This document shows, one piece after another, positions 1-7,242 of a stretch of 20,223 nucleotides of DNA. The stretch is from Savagea sp. GTDB lineage: Bacteria > Bacillota > Bacilli > Bacillales_A > Planococcaceae. The stretch is from the NCBI GenBank assembly GCA_030152585.1, contig JASLJC010000086.1, forward strand, positions 1 through 20,223, given 5' to 3'. Position numbers and translations under genes: made by a program. Under the pieces are notes generated by a model, which saw only the letters and a program-made list of their open reading frames with translations, ran no database searches and was not told the origin of the DNA. Numbering within the stretch: the stretch's first letter is position 1; every line of letters begins with the position of its first letter.

Positions 1-348
1 TCGCATGAAATTGAACGCCCACCTGCTCAAACGATCGTTGTCGGTGATGGGCCAGATGCTGTCGATTTCGCTTTAATTCCACTCGTTCAACGAGGAGATC
101 TCGTCATTACGCAAGATTACGGTCTCGCTTCTATCATTTTATCTAAAAAAGGAGAAGCGCTTCATCAAGACGGACAGTTTTACGATCCGCTTACGATTGA
201 CTTTTTACTCGCACGCCGTCATGCAAATGCTCAAAAAAGACGAGCTGGTATTCGAACGAAAGGACCGAAAAAACGAACGAAAAAACAAGATAAACAGTTT
301 ATTCATGCACTGACGACATATTGTGACAAAGTAAAAGGCAATGAATAG
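1..348 (+). CDS. YqxD/YaiI family protein (DUF188), 3' part only
   Basis: The open frame enters from the left edge and ends at TAG 346-348, giving the last 115 residues. It carries the conserved C-terminal blocks of the DUF188 (YaiI/YqxD) family: a VVGDGPDAVDFAL stretch near residue 14, then VITQDYGLAS near 39, then a basic RRAGIRTKGPKKR segment near 80. Family members are usually about 150 residues, so roughly the first third lies outside the window. The family has a PIN-like nuclease fold by published classification, but its cellular role is not established and I infer none. The gene is followed by a strong hairpin at 397-452 that ends it and also ends the convergent unit on the other strand. 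Confidence 0.85.
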   Translation, partial: SHEIERPPAQTIVVGDGPDAVDFALIPLVQRGDLVITQDYGLASIILSKKGEALHQDGQFYDPLTIDFLLARRHANAQKRRAGIRTKGPKKRTKKQDKQFIHALTTYCDKVKGNE

Positions 349-396
349 ACGAACTGTCGCTTAACTCAAAATAGACGATCACTTCACTGCATAAAT

Positions 397-452
397 AAAA
401 GTGAAAGACGCCTCCTTTTCTTTGATAGAAAGGGAAGCGTCTTTTTCACTTT
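397..452. terminator. Bidirectional intrinsic terminator
   Basis: Long inverted repeat with arms containing AAAGTGAAAGACGC and the matching GCGTCTTTTTCACTTT, separated by a short loop and flanked by A/T runs on both sides. It lies between convergent genes (DUF188 gene ending at 348 on plus, small ORF ending at 454 on minus), so it probably serves both. Confidence 0.8.
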
Positions 453-453
453 G

Positions 454-666
454 TTATTTACGACGGGTTGGCCGATCATTTTCATCTGCTTCTACAAATT
501 CGTTCAAACTTTGAACGTTTAAACATTGGTTCGGCGTTGCTGTCGTATTATAAAACATGTCATTTTCTAACGTAGGGGTTGCAAATGGATCATGTGGTTG
601 GAATCCGTTATCACGAACAACGTACTCCTCTTCCCACTCTTCTTCTTCCCATTGACGTCTTCTCAT
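454..666 (-). CDS. Small acidic protein of unknown function (70 aa)
   Basis: I do not recognise this protein. The ATG at 664-666 is preferred over an upstream start because an AAAGGAGAG ribosome binding site sits just before it; the upstream extension would run through that site. The product begins MRRRQW, then has a Glu/Trp-rich stretch (residues about 6-14), then a polar low-complexity body rich in Asn, Thr, Asp and Pro, ending in a basic tail (RPTRRK). It has no signal peptide or membrane segment and one Cys near residue 49. It starts 13 nt after the stop of the flavin oxidoreductase gene and ends at a terminator, so it is the last gene of that transcription unit. The clear ribosome binding site and tight spacing argue it is translated. 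Confidence 0.65.
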   Translation of the reverse strand: MRRRQWEEEEWEEEYVVRDNGFQPHDPFATPTLENDMFYNTTATPNQCLNVQSLNEFVEADENDRPTRRK

Positions 667-679
667 TTTTCTCTCTCCT

Positions 680-1681
680 TTACAACATTTCTTTTGCAAT
701 GAGTTCGTATGCTTTTAACTTCGCTTCATAATCATAAGCACTCATTACTAAAATGACCTCTTCTGTTTCATACATTGTAGCTAATCGCTCGATTTGTTCT
801 TTCACTTGAGCCGGCGTGCCGACAACCATACGCTTACGATTTTCGCGAATAGCTTGTAAGTCATATTGTGTGTAAGGATAATTCATCGCCTCTTCTGGTG
901 GAGGCGTTCCATCCATCGGCATTCCTTGCGCTAGTTTTAGTAACGATAAATCGAGTGATGAAGCGAGTGCTTCTACTTCCTCTTCTGTTTCAGCACAATT
1001 GAAAAATACAGCGACTGCTGTCTGCTGAGAACGTTCTCCATGTAATTGTTCATACATTCGGTGATACGTTTTCATCGCAAGTTGTCCTGCTTCCTCATTG
1101 ATAAAATGTGCGAAAATATAAGGCAATTTTTTCTCCGCTGCTAGTTGTGCAGAATGAGGACTTGAACCGAGTAACAAAATAGGAGGCCCCTCTTCTACAA
1201 GAGGAGTCGCTTTTAAATTACCGTATCGATGATCTTTTGGCAATGTATCATTCAAATACATCGACAATTCGTCAATTTTCTCTGGGAAATCATCAACATT
1301 TCGATAGCTTCCTTGATTCAGAGCATATGTTGCACGTGGCATACCGCCTGGTGCTCGTCCGATACCGACATCGATTCGATTCGGATAAAGTGCTTCTAAT
1401 ACTTTGAAATTTTCAGCGACTTTATACGAAGCGTAGTGTGGTAACATCACACCACCTGAACCGACACGAATATGTTCTGTTTGGGCTGCAATCGATGAAA
1501 TTAATACTTCGGGAGATGAACCTGCTAACGTTTTAGCATCGTGGTGTTCAGACACTAAAAATCGAGTAAATCCGAGTTCATCCGTCAACTGAGCTAAACG
1601 AATCGTATAACGTAACGCTTCATAGGCATTGCTTCCTGCAGAAATAGGGGATTGATCAAGTACACTTAATCGGATTGTCAT
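680..1681 (-). CDS. Luciferase-like flavin-dependent oxidoreductase (LLM class)
   Basis: A 333-residue protein of the bacterial luciferase-like monooxygenase superfamily, 'group 1' subfamily, a cytosolic TIM-barrel enzyme expected to use reduced flavin. Diagnostic stretches are the N-terminal SVLDQSP block, FLVSEHHD near residue 42 (the SEHH motif of the family), GSGGVMLPHYA near 74, and the flavin-region block RIDVGIGRAPGG near 102. Length is normal. The ATG at 1679-1681 follows AAAAGGAGAG at good spacing. The substrate cannot be read from sequence, and such proteins are often over-annotated as alkanal monooxygenases. It lies 58 nt after the nuclease gene and 13 nt before the small acidic ORF, probably in the same transcript. 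Confidence 0.9.
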   Translation of the reverse strand: MTIRLSVLDQSPISAGSNAYEALRYTIRLAQLTDELGFTRFLVSEHHDAKTLAGSSPEVLISSIAAQTEHIRVGSGGVMLPHYASYKVAENFKVLEALYPNRIDVGIGRAPGGMPRATYALNQGSYRNVDDFPEKIDELSMYLNDTLPKDHRYGNLKATPLVEEGPPILLLGSSPHSAQLAAEKKLPYIFAHFINEEAGQLAMKTYHRMYEQLHGERSQQTAVAVFFNCAETEEEVEALASSLDLSLLKLAQGMPMDGTPPPEEAMNYPYTQYDLQAIRENRKRMVVGTPAQVKEQIERLATMYETEEVILVMSAYDYEAKLKAYELIAKEML

Positions 1682-1739
1682 TTATATCTCTCCTTTTCCG
1701 TAGTGTACGTGAATTTTATGTGAAGTACACGGAATGTGC

Positions 1740-2345
1740 CTATTCAGAAATAGGTGTACAAACATCATCTCGAAAACCGCGATTCGTTACATACCCTCGT
1801 TTACTCCATACGCCGATTTGTCGTTCTTTTGCACGTTCTGCTACTCGTTTATACTCATCGAGTAACGAAGAATCATACCCTTCTATAAAAGCAAGTCGCG
1901 CAAGCCCTTCTTCGAGTAATTGTAATTGGACATTTTCACCGTCTGCATATATGTGTGCTAACAGCCGACCATACTTATCTTCATCTGCGCCACTTTTATC
2001 TTTTGCATTCGTACGATGTTCAAATTTTAAAGCTACTTGTTGGGCCGAACGTAAAATTTCTTTATTTCGATCAGAAGCTTCTTTCCCATAACATTGAGCC
2101 GGACGTTTCGGATGGACGGTTTCCGGTGTGTCGATAAATAAATAACGAACACTTCTTTCTTTTCCTTCATACATAACTTTAATCGTATCGCCATCTACTA
2201 CTCGTACGAGTTCTACCGGTACAAGATCTTCTTGCTCCTCATCTAACCACTCAGGAAAGAAATAAGATGCTATAAATACAAGCGCGAGAGCAAAAATACC
2301 TTGTATCCATTTTTTAATTGATTGTTTTTCTTTTTTTGGTTCCAT
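1740..2345 (-). CDS. Membrane-anchored thermonuclease-like (SNase) protein
   Basis: A 201-residue protein with a basic N-terminus, one hydrophobic segment at about residues 14-30 (signal anchor, or an uncleaved or cleaved signal), and a staphylococcal-nuclease domain from about 42 to 187. The catalytic and calcium-binding residues known from S. aureus nuclease are all present: VVDGDT (D53 for D21), R67 for R35, IDTPET (D72, T73, E75 for D40, T41, E43) and KYGR (R127 for R87). It is therefore predicted to be an active Ca-dependent nuclease acting on DNA or RNA outside the membrane. The ATG at 2343-2345 follows AGAGGAT, which overlaps the stop region of the upstream hydrolase gene 12 nt away, so the two are probably co-translated. 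Confidence 0.9.
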   Translation of the reverse strand: MEPKKEKQSIKKWIQGIFALALVFIASYFFPEWLDEEQEDLVPVELVRVVDGDTIKVMYEGKERSVRYLFIDTPETVHPKRPAQCYGKEASDRNKEILRSAQQVALKFEHRTNAKDKSGADEDKYGRLLAHIYADGENVQLQLLEEGLARLAFIEGYDSSLLDEYKRVAERAKERQIGVWSKRGYVTNRGFRDDVCTPISE

Positions 2346-2357
2346 ACGTAATCCTCT

Positions 2358-3140
2358 CTAAACGACGTATCCAAGCGAGCGTAATACATCGCGTATAAAT
2401 GATTCAATATATAAGTAAACTGCTTCTTGTTCTGGTTCATGTAACAAGTCATGACGTAATGTATTCCACTTTTTATAATGGACTTCATCGAGTGGTTTTT
2501 GTAATAGCCATTTTCGGACGACTTCTGTATCCGTTACGTGATCTTCACCTGCAACGAGTAATGAAATCGGAATATTTTGAAATGAGCGTTCTGATTGTAA
2601 TATACGACGCATGACCGACTGTAACTCTTTATACCAGCCAGCTGTAATGATCGTTTGATAATGCGGATCACTTTCTAACATTTGTTGACGCTCGATATTA
2701 CGTGAAATCATTTTCGGTTCAATATAATGATCAAGCTTTATCGAATTTGCAATTTTCGCTAACAATGATCCGTGATTAGCTGGTTGATGTTTCAATGCAA
2801 GCCATGGAGATGTTAAAATTACGCCCGCACTTTGAATTTTATCTTGCTGTAATAAGCGTAGAAGTAACGTGCCACCAAGACCGTGCCCAATTAAAAAGAA
2901 CGGTAACTGGTCGCGGCGACATGCTTTCACGAGACGTTCGACATACTTCATATAATCACTAAAACTTTCATTATGTACACGCGGACCTTGTCGGTGACCT
3001 GGTAAATCTCCGGTAATGACATGAAAATTGTTGCGACGGAGTCGTTCAATTAACCATACGTATTGTTCGTGGTGTTCATACGCACCATGAATGATACCTA
3101 CGACAGCAACCGCTCGTCCTTCTGCTTCCCACTTCCACAT
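2358..3140 (-). CDS. ytpA: YtpA-like alpha/beta hydrolase, nucleophilic serine replaced by glycine
   Basis: A 260-residue monoglyceride-lipase/lysophospholipase-type alpha/beta hydrolase resembling B. subtilis YtpA, which is linked to making the lysophospholipid bacilysocin. I chose the ATG at 3138-3140 (MWKWEAEG) because AAAGGGG lies 9 nt upstream and YtpA begins in the same way; an ATG two codons earlier is less well spaced. The oxyanion-hole IIHGA block is at residues 16-20, the usual Asp is in AGED (D200) and the His is H230 in LRHD. At the nucleophile elbow, where family members have GHSMGG, this protein reads GHGLGG: the serine is Gly87 (codon at 2880-2882, GGT). Unless that is a sequence error, serine-hydrolase activity should be lost. 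First gene of the minus-strand unit and divergent from ytoA. Confidence 0.85.
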   Translation of the reverse strand: MWKWEAEGRAVAVVGIIHGAYEHHEQYVWLIERLRRNNFHVITGDLPGHRQGPRVHNESFSDYMKYVERLVKACRRDQLPFFLIGHGLGGTLLLRLLQQDKIQSAGVILTSPWLALKHQPANHGSLLAKIANSIKLDHYIEPKMISRNIERQQMLESDPHYQTIITAGWYKELQSVMRRILQSERSFQNIPISLLVAGEDHVTDTEVVRKWLLQKPLDEVHYKKWNTLRHDLLHEPEQEAVYLYIESFIRDVLRSLGYVV

Positions 3141-3179
3141 CGACATATTCCCCTTTCTACTTCCTCTTTTCGTATGCTC

Positions 3180-3185
3180 ATTATA
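3180..3185 (-). promoter_or_regulatory. Candidate -10 element for the ytpA unit
   Basis: On the minus strand this reads TATAAT, a perfect SigA -10 hexamer, about 40 nt upstream of the ytpA start codon in the 73-bp divergent spacer. No good -35 box is visible at 16-18 nt, so the call is tentative. Confidence 0.35.
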
Positions 3186-3213
3186 CAATATTTTATAGAA
3201 AGAAGGGGATACG

Positions 3214-3735
3214 ATGTTTTATTCATACAAAGGTCATAGACCAATCATTGATGATTCTGTCTTTTTAGCTGAAGGTGTCATCGTAACAGGCGATGTTCAA
3301 ATCGAAGAAAAGTGTTCCATTTGGTACCATACCGTTATAAGAGGTGACGTTTCACCAACACGAATTGGGAAACGTGTCAATATTCAAGAACATAGTATTT
3401 TACATCAAAGTCCGAATATGCCACTTCTAATCGAAGATGACGTTACAATCGGACATCGCGTCACTTTGCATAGCTGTACAATTAAAGCAGGGGCACTGAT
3501 CGGCATGAATGCTACTATTTTAGACGGAGCAATTATTGGAGAAGGTGCTTTTATCGGTGCTGGAAGCCTTGTAACACCCGGGACAAAGATTCCGCCACAT
3601 ACGCTTGCTTTCGGTTCTCCCGCGCGTGTTATACGCCCGACGAATGAACACGACCGAAGCGAAATGAAACGTATTGTGCAAGACTATGTTGAAAAAGGAC
3701 AACGTTATAAACAAATGCAACAGACTAAAAAATAA
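3214..3735 (+). CDS. ytoA: Gamma carbonic anhydrase-like hexapeptide-repeat protein (YtoA)
   Basis: A 173-residue protein made of left-handed beta-helix hexapeptide repeats ([LIV]G-x4 pattern visible from about residue 12 to 140) with a C-terminal helix (about 146-170), the layout of the gamma-carbonic-anhydrase family that includes YrdA and B. subtilis YtoA. The three candidate metal ligands are H64 (SILH), H81 (TIGHR) and H86 (TLHSC), with the 5-residue spacing of the last pair seen in the family; R43-D45 in IRGD and Q58 are also conserved family positions. Whether these homologues hydrate CO2 in vivo is generally unsettled. ATG at 3214 follows AGAAGGGG. Divergent from ytpA and followed by a hairpin shared with metK. 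Confidence 0.88.
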   Translation: MFYSYKGHRPIIDDSVFLAEGVIVTGDVQIEEKCSIWYHTVIRGDVSPTRIGKRVNIQEHSILHQSPNMPLLIEDDVTIGHRVTLHSCTIKAGALIGMNATILDGAIIGEGAFIGAGSLVTPGTKIPPHTLAFGSPARVIRPTNEHDRSEMKRIVQDYVEKGQRYKQMQQTKK

Positions 3736-3769
3736 AAGAGATTAGAACAAAACAGACTCTAAATCAAGA

Positions 3770-3817
3770 CAAAACCTAGTATTCACTTATTTAAAAATAA
3801 ATGGATACTAGGTTTTG
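3770..3817. terminator. Bidirectional terminator between ytoA and metK
   Basis: Inverted repeat with two 23-nt arms (3770-3792 and 3795-3817, only two mismatches) around a 2-nt centre; outer arm CAAAACCTAGTAT. The T-rich tail is formed mostly by the arm ends (GGTTTTGATTTTG). It sits between the convergent ytoA and metK genes. Confidence 0.75.
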
Positions 3818-3854
3818 ATTTTGCTAGGCTTTACCCTAACTTCTTTTTCACTCT

Positions 3855-5045
3855 TTATATTTCAAGAAGCTTTTTTAATTCTTCTATTTTGTCTGTTCGT
3901 TCCCACGGGAATGTAACGTCTGTACGACCAAAATGTCCGTAAGCTGCTGTATCTTTGTAAATCGGACGTTTTAAATCTAGCATTTGAATAATACCTGCTG
4001 GGCGTAAATCGAAAACATCTTGTACAATTTCTTCTAATCGTTCTTCTTCTACTTTTCCAGTACCAAACGTATTGACCGTCACCGATACCGGTTTTGCTAC
4101 ACCGATTGCATAAGCGATTTGAACTTCACATTGATCGGCTAATTTTGCCGCAACGATATTTTTTGCGACGTAGCGAGCTGCATAACTAGCTGAACGGTCT
4201 ACTTTCGTCGCATCTTTCCCTGAGAAAGCACCACCTCCGTGGCGCGCCATTCCACCGTACGTATCGACGATAATTTTACGTCCTGTTAAGCCAACATCAC
4301 CTTGAGGACCTCCGATTACGAAGCGACCTGTTGGGTTAATAAAGTAATTCGTCTCTTCATCTAACCATTGTTCAGGTACGATTGGACGAATAACGTATTC
4401 CATCATATCGCGTTCAATTTGTTCTAATGTCGCTTCCGGGTGATGTTGTGTAGATAATACGATCGTATCGACACGTACTGGACGATTATTTTCATCGTAT
4501 TCTACCGTTACTTGTGTTTTTCCGTCTGGACGTAAGTAAGGTACTGTTTCGTCTTTACGTACATCTGCTAAACGTTTCGATAATTGGTGCGCTAAACTGA
4601 TCGGTAGTGGCATAAATTCCGGTGTTTCATTCGTAGCATATCCGAACATTAACCCTTGATCGCCCGCTCCAATGGCATCGAGTTCATCGTCAGACATTTC
4701 TCGTTTCTCTAATGCCTCGTCTACCCCTTGCGCAATGTCTGCTGATTGCTCGTCAATCGACGTTAACACTGCGGACGTTTCATAGTCGAAACCGTATTTA
4801 GCGCGCGTATAGCCGATTTCTTTTACCGTATCTCGTACAACTTTCGGAATATCGACATATGTCGTCGTCGTAATTTCGCCTGCGACGAGCACTAATCCCG
4901 TCGTAATCGTCGTTTCACACGCTACACGTGCGTTTGGATCATCTTTTAATATTTCATCTAAAATCGCATCTGAAATTTGGTCACACATTTTATCTGGATG
5001 ACCTTCCGTTACCGATTCTGAAGTAAACAGTCGGCGCTTTGTCAT
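3855..5045 (-). CDS. metK: S-adenosylmethionine synthetase
   Basis: A 396-residue methionine adenosyltransferase, which makes SAM from methionine and ATP in the cytosol. Near the start it reads MTKRRLFTSESVTEGHPDK, with the ATP-site GHPDK at residues 15-19. Further family signatures are TSIDEQSADIA, GAGDQG (methionine/ATP binding), the FINPTGRFVIGGPQGD block and the P-loop-like GGGAFSGKD. The length is the normal bacterial size. The ATG at 5043-5045 is used; a longer frame exists from a TTG seven codons upstream but it overlaps the AAAGGGG ribosome binding site. The gene is monocistronic: SAM-I riboswitch and promoter upstream, hairpin at 3770-3817 downstream. High SAM is expected to shut it off by premature termination. 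Confidence 0.98.
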   Translation of the reverse strand: MTKRRLFTSESVTEGHPDKMCDQISDAILDEILKDDPNARVACETTITTGLVLVAGEITTTTYVDIPKVVRDTVKEIGYTRAKYGFDYETSAVLTSIDEQSADIAQGVDEALEKREMSDDELDAIGAGDQGLMFGYATNETPEFMPLPISLAHQLSKRLADVRKDETVPYLRPDGKTQVTVEYDENNRPVRVDTIVLSTQHHPEATLEQIERDMMEYVIRPIVPEQWLDEETNYFINPTGRFVIGGPQGDVGLTGRKIIVDTYGGMARHGGGAFSGKDATKVDRSASYAARYVAKNIVAAKLADQCEVQIAYAIGVAKPVSVTVNTFGTGKVEEERLEEIVQDVFDLRPAGIIQMLDLKRPIYKDTAAYGHFGRTDVTFPWERTDKIEELKKLLEI

Positions 5046-5155
5046 AATATTAAGTTCCCCTTTCAATTTTCACTTCTTGATTCAAGATTTAGATACGATA
5101 CTCCTACGTCCTGTGCCAAGTGAGTTCGTCGTTCACGAAACATTCACTTTAAAAC

Positions 5156-5194
5156 GAAAAAAGCCCACTCTCATTATCACTTTGAGAGAAGGCT
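5156..5194 (-). terminator. Intrinsic terminator of the metK riboswitch
   Basis: On the minus strand a stem formed by AGCCTTCTCTCA and TGAGAGTGGGCT is followed directly by TTTTTT. It lies about 20 nt after the aptamer and 110 nt before the metK start. A competing antiterminator can be drawn between GAGTGAGGG (5222 down to 5214, including the 3' strand of aptamer helix P1) and CCTTCTCTC of the terminator 5' arm (one mismatch, one wobble). Confidence 0.85.
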
Positions 5195-5217
5195 GTTACT
5201 ATCCGTCCAAACACCCT

Positions 5218-5330
5218 CACTCTTATCGTCCAAGGAAGTGTCACCTTGCTTCAGGTTTGGCACCTTCGCGTTACTCGCAGGTTGCTGGGCATCATCGGGC
5301 CTGTCCCTCCGCCACTCAGGATAAGAGTAT
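5218..5330 (-). promoter_or_regulatory. SAM-I (S-box) riboswitch aptamer controlling metK
   Basis: Read on the minus strand, the leader has the S-box conserved core in order: P1 5' strand CTCTTATC, GGCGGAGGGAC, GGCCCGATGATGCCC, CAGCAACC, AGGTGCCAAACC, and the P1 3' strand GATAAGAG. P1 pairs 5220-5227 with 5320-5327. With the terminator at 5156-5194 this makes a transcription-attenuation switch: SAM binding stabilises P1 and frees the terminator, lowering metK expression. Confidence 0.97.
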
Positions 5331-5342
5331 CATCCACGATGT

Positions 5343-5371
5343 ATATTACGAAAACGTTACGAAATTGTCAA
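5343..5371 (-). promoter_or_regulatory. SigA promoter of metK
   Basis: Minus strand TTGACA (5366-5371, perfect -35), 17-nt spacer, TAATAT (5343-5348). The predicted start is just upstream of the riboswitch aptamer, as expected for an S-box leader. Confidence 0.75.
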
Positions 5372-5425
5372 ACTTCTTGCCGGGAAAAAAATAGTTATCA
5401 CTTTCGTGTAGCTTATTCTTTTTAA

Positions 5426-5457
5426 TATGTTATACTATTTACGAAATGTGTTATCAC
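5426..5457 (+). promoter_or_regulatory. pckA extended -10 promoter overlapped by two candidate CcpN boxes
   Basis: TGTTATACT (5428-5436) is an extended -10; no good -35 is visible. The 11-mer TATGTTATACT (5426-5436) matches the published CcpN consensus TRTGHYATAYW at every position, and TGTGTTATCAC (5447-5457) matches at all but two positions, 21 bp (two helical turns) further on. In B. subtilis CcpN represses pckA and gapB under glycolytic conditions. A small hairpin CCAAC-T6-GTTGG follows at 5458-5473 in the leader. Confidence 0.6.
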
Positions 5458-5505
5458 CCAACTTTTTTGTTGGTACTATATATAAAAGGAAGGTACAAAA
5501 CTATC

Positions 5506-7095
5506 ATGATTACAGCAAAAACGACTACTGAACTTGAAACACTTCTTTCTGGAGACAACATTATTGTACAACCTTCAGTGCCATTCCTCGTTGAACGTGC
5601 ATTAAAAAAAGAGGAAGCAGACATTACGTCATCAGGCGCAATCGTTACAACGACAGGTCAATATACAGGTCGTTCACCACACGATCGTTTTATCGTTGAA
5701 GAAGACTCAACGAAAGACGACATTAGCTGGGGAACAGTGAATAAACCTATTTCTTCAGACGTATTCGATGCACTTTACAAAAAAGTGACAGATTACTTAG
5801 CTCAAAAAGAAGAAATTTACGTCTTCAAAGGATTCGCTGGTGCAGATAAACGTTCACAATTACCGATTCAAGTTGTTAACGAATTTGCATGGCAAAACCT
5901 TTTCGTTCACCAATTGTTCGTTCGTCCGACTGAAGAAGAGTTAAAAGAACACGAAGCACAGTTTACAGTGATTGCAGCACCTGGATTTAAAGCAGATCCT
6001 GCAGTTGACGGTACAAACTCAGAAGCGTTCGTTTTAATCTCATTTGACAAACGTACAGTGTTAATCGGTGGTACAGAGTACGGTGGAGAAATGAAAAAAT
6101 CAATCTTCTCTATTATGAACTACTTACTTCCTAAAAAAGGTATTCTTTCTATGCACTGTTCAGCAAACGTCGGGGAAAATGGAGACTCTGCTTTATTCTT
6201 CGGCCTTTCTGGAACAGGTAAAACGACATTATCAGCAGATGCTGATCGTAAATTAATCGGTGACGACGAGCACGGTTGGTCAGACGATGGCGTATTTAAT
6301 ATCGAAGGTGGATGCTATGCAAAATGTATCAACCTTTCAGCTGAAAAAGAACCTGAAATTTATAATGCAATTCAGTTCGGTACAGTATTAGAAAACGTAG
6401 CAATCGACGAAAAATCACATGTAGCAGATTACGATGATAACCGCTACACAGAAAATACACGTGCAGCTTATCCGATCCAAGCGATTGAAAATATCGTAGA
6501 ACCTTCAATGGCAGGTCACCCAAAAACAATCGTCTTTTTAACAGCAGACGCATTCGGTGTGTTACCTCCTATTTCAAAATTAACAAAAGAACAAGCGATG
6601 TACCATTTCTTAAGCGGATTCACATCTAAACTTGCAGGTACAGAGCGTGGTGTTACAGAGCCAGAAGCAACATTCTCATCATGCTTCGGTGAACCGTTCT
6701 TACCACTTCACCCGACAGTATACGCAGAAATGCTCGGTGAAAAAATCGATGAGCACGGTGCACAAGTATTCCTCGTAAACACTGGATGGACAGGTGGAGG
6801 ATACGGTGTCGGAGAACGTATTAACTTACCATACACACGTGCAATGGTTCGTGCAGCAATCGCTGGAAAATTAAACGATGTTGAAACGGTTCAAGACCCT
6901 ATTTTCGGTCTCCATATGCCGACAACTATCGAAGGCGTTCCAACAGATATGTTAAACCCACGCAACGTTTGGGAAGATAAAGAAGCATACGATGCACAAG
7001 CGACAAAACTCGCTAACCTTTTCCATGATAACTTCAAACGTTTCGGTGACGTTTCAAAAGATATCGCAAACGAAGGTGCACCAAAAGTTAAATAA
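5506..7095 (+). CDS. pckA: Phosphoenolpyruvate carboxykinase (ATP)
   Basis: A 529-residue ATP-dependent PEP carboxykinase, which converts oxaloacetate plus ATP to PEP, CO2 and ADP in the first committed step of gluconeogenesis. Signatures are TGRSPHDRF (R55, substrate site), GGTEYGGEMKKS (about 188-199), the kinase-1a P-loop GLSGTGKTTLS (233-243), the kinase-2 block GDDEHGWSDDGVF with its metal-binding Asp residues (252-264), and YTENTRAAYP. The length matches B. subtilis PckA. The frame is open 20 codons further upstream, but that part overlaps the promoter and leader; the ATG at 5506 follows AAAGGAAGGT. Monocistronic, back to back with metK and ended by a perfect hairpin. The candidate CcpN boxes suggest repression during growth on sugar. 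Confidence 0.98.
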   Translation: MITAKTTTELETLLSGDNIIVQPSVPFLVERALKKEEADITSSGAIVTTTGQYTGRSPHDRFIVEEDSTKDDISWGTVNKPISSDVFDALYKKVTDYLAQKEEIYVFKGFAGADKRSQLPIQVVNEFAWQNLFVHQLFVRPTEEELKEHEAQFTVIAAPGFKADPAVDGTNSEAFVLISFDKRTVLIGGTEYGGEMKKSIFSIMNYLLPKKGILSMHCSANVGENGDSALFFGLSGTGKTTLSADADRKLIGDDEHGWSDDGVFNIEGGCYAKCINLSAEKEPEIYNAIQFGTVLENVAIDEKSHVADYDDNRYTENTRAAYPIQAIENIVEPSMAGHPKTIVFLTADAFGVLPPISKLTKEQAMYHFLSGFTSKLAGTERGVTEPEATFSSCFGEPFLPLHPTVYAEMLGEKIDEHGAQVFLVNTGWTGGGYGVGERINLPYTRAMVRAAIAGKLNDVETVQDPIFGLHMPTTIEGVPTDMLNPRNVWEDKEAYDAQATKLANLFHDNFKRFGDVSKDIANEGAPKVK

Positions 7096-7116
7096 TAACC
7101 GCTAATCATGATGAAG

Positions 7117-7146
7117 AGCGTACTAACAATTGTTAGTACGCTTTTT
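7117..7146 (+). terminator. pckA terminator
   Basis: Perfect 13+13 nt inverted repeat without spacer (AGCGTACTAACAA and its complement, 7117-7142) followed by TTTTT. The next 96 nt up to 7243 hold only a weak 6-bp stem (GCACAT/ATGTGC, 7164-7189) and no gene; no clear terminator for the convergent minus-strand unit is visible there. Confidence 0.88.
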
Positions 7147-7242
7147 CGATGTTTGGAGGTTTTGCACATTGCCATACGGAGTGATGTGCTTTAAAAATGA
7201 ACATCATCTTGCTTTTCTAAAAAGGACGATGAAAGTGACCGT

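Noticed and set aside
1696..1733. Inverted repeat GTGTAC...GTACAC between the nuclease and oxidoreductase genes
   Set aside because: Only about 6 bp of stem with a 16-nt loop and no T-run in the right place; too weak to call a terminator.
1675..2091. 138-codon plus-strand frame opposite the nuclease gene
   Set aside because: It is a Ser/Arg-rich shadow of the SNase-domain gene; that gene has all catalytic residues and a ribosome binding site.
5077..5394. 105-codon frame on the plus strand between metK and pckA
   Set aside because: It is antisense to the SAM-I riboswitch and its terminator and has no recognisable product.
7164..7189. Stem GCACAT/ATGTGC downstream of the pckA terminator
   Set aside because: Short stem without a proper T-tail on either strand; not enough to assign as terminator of the convergent unit.
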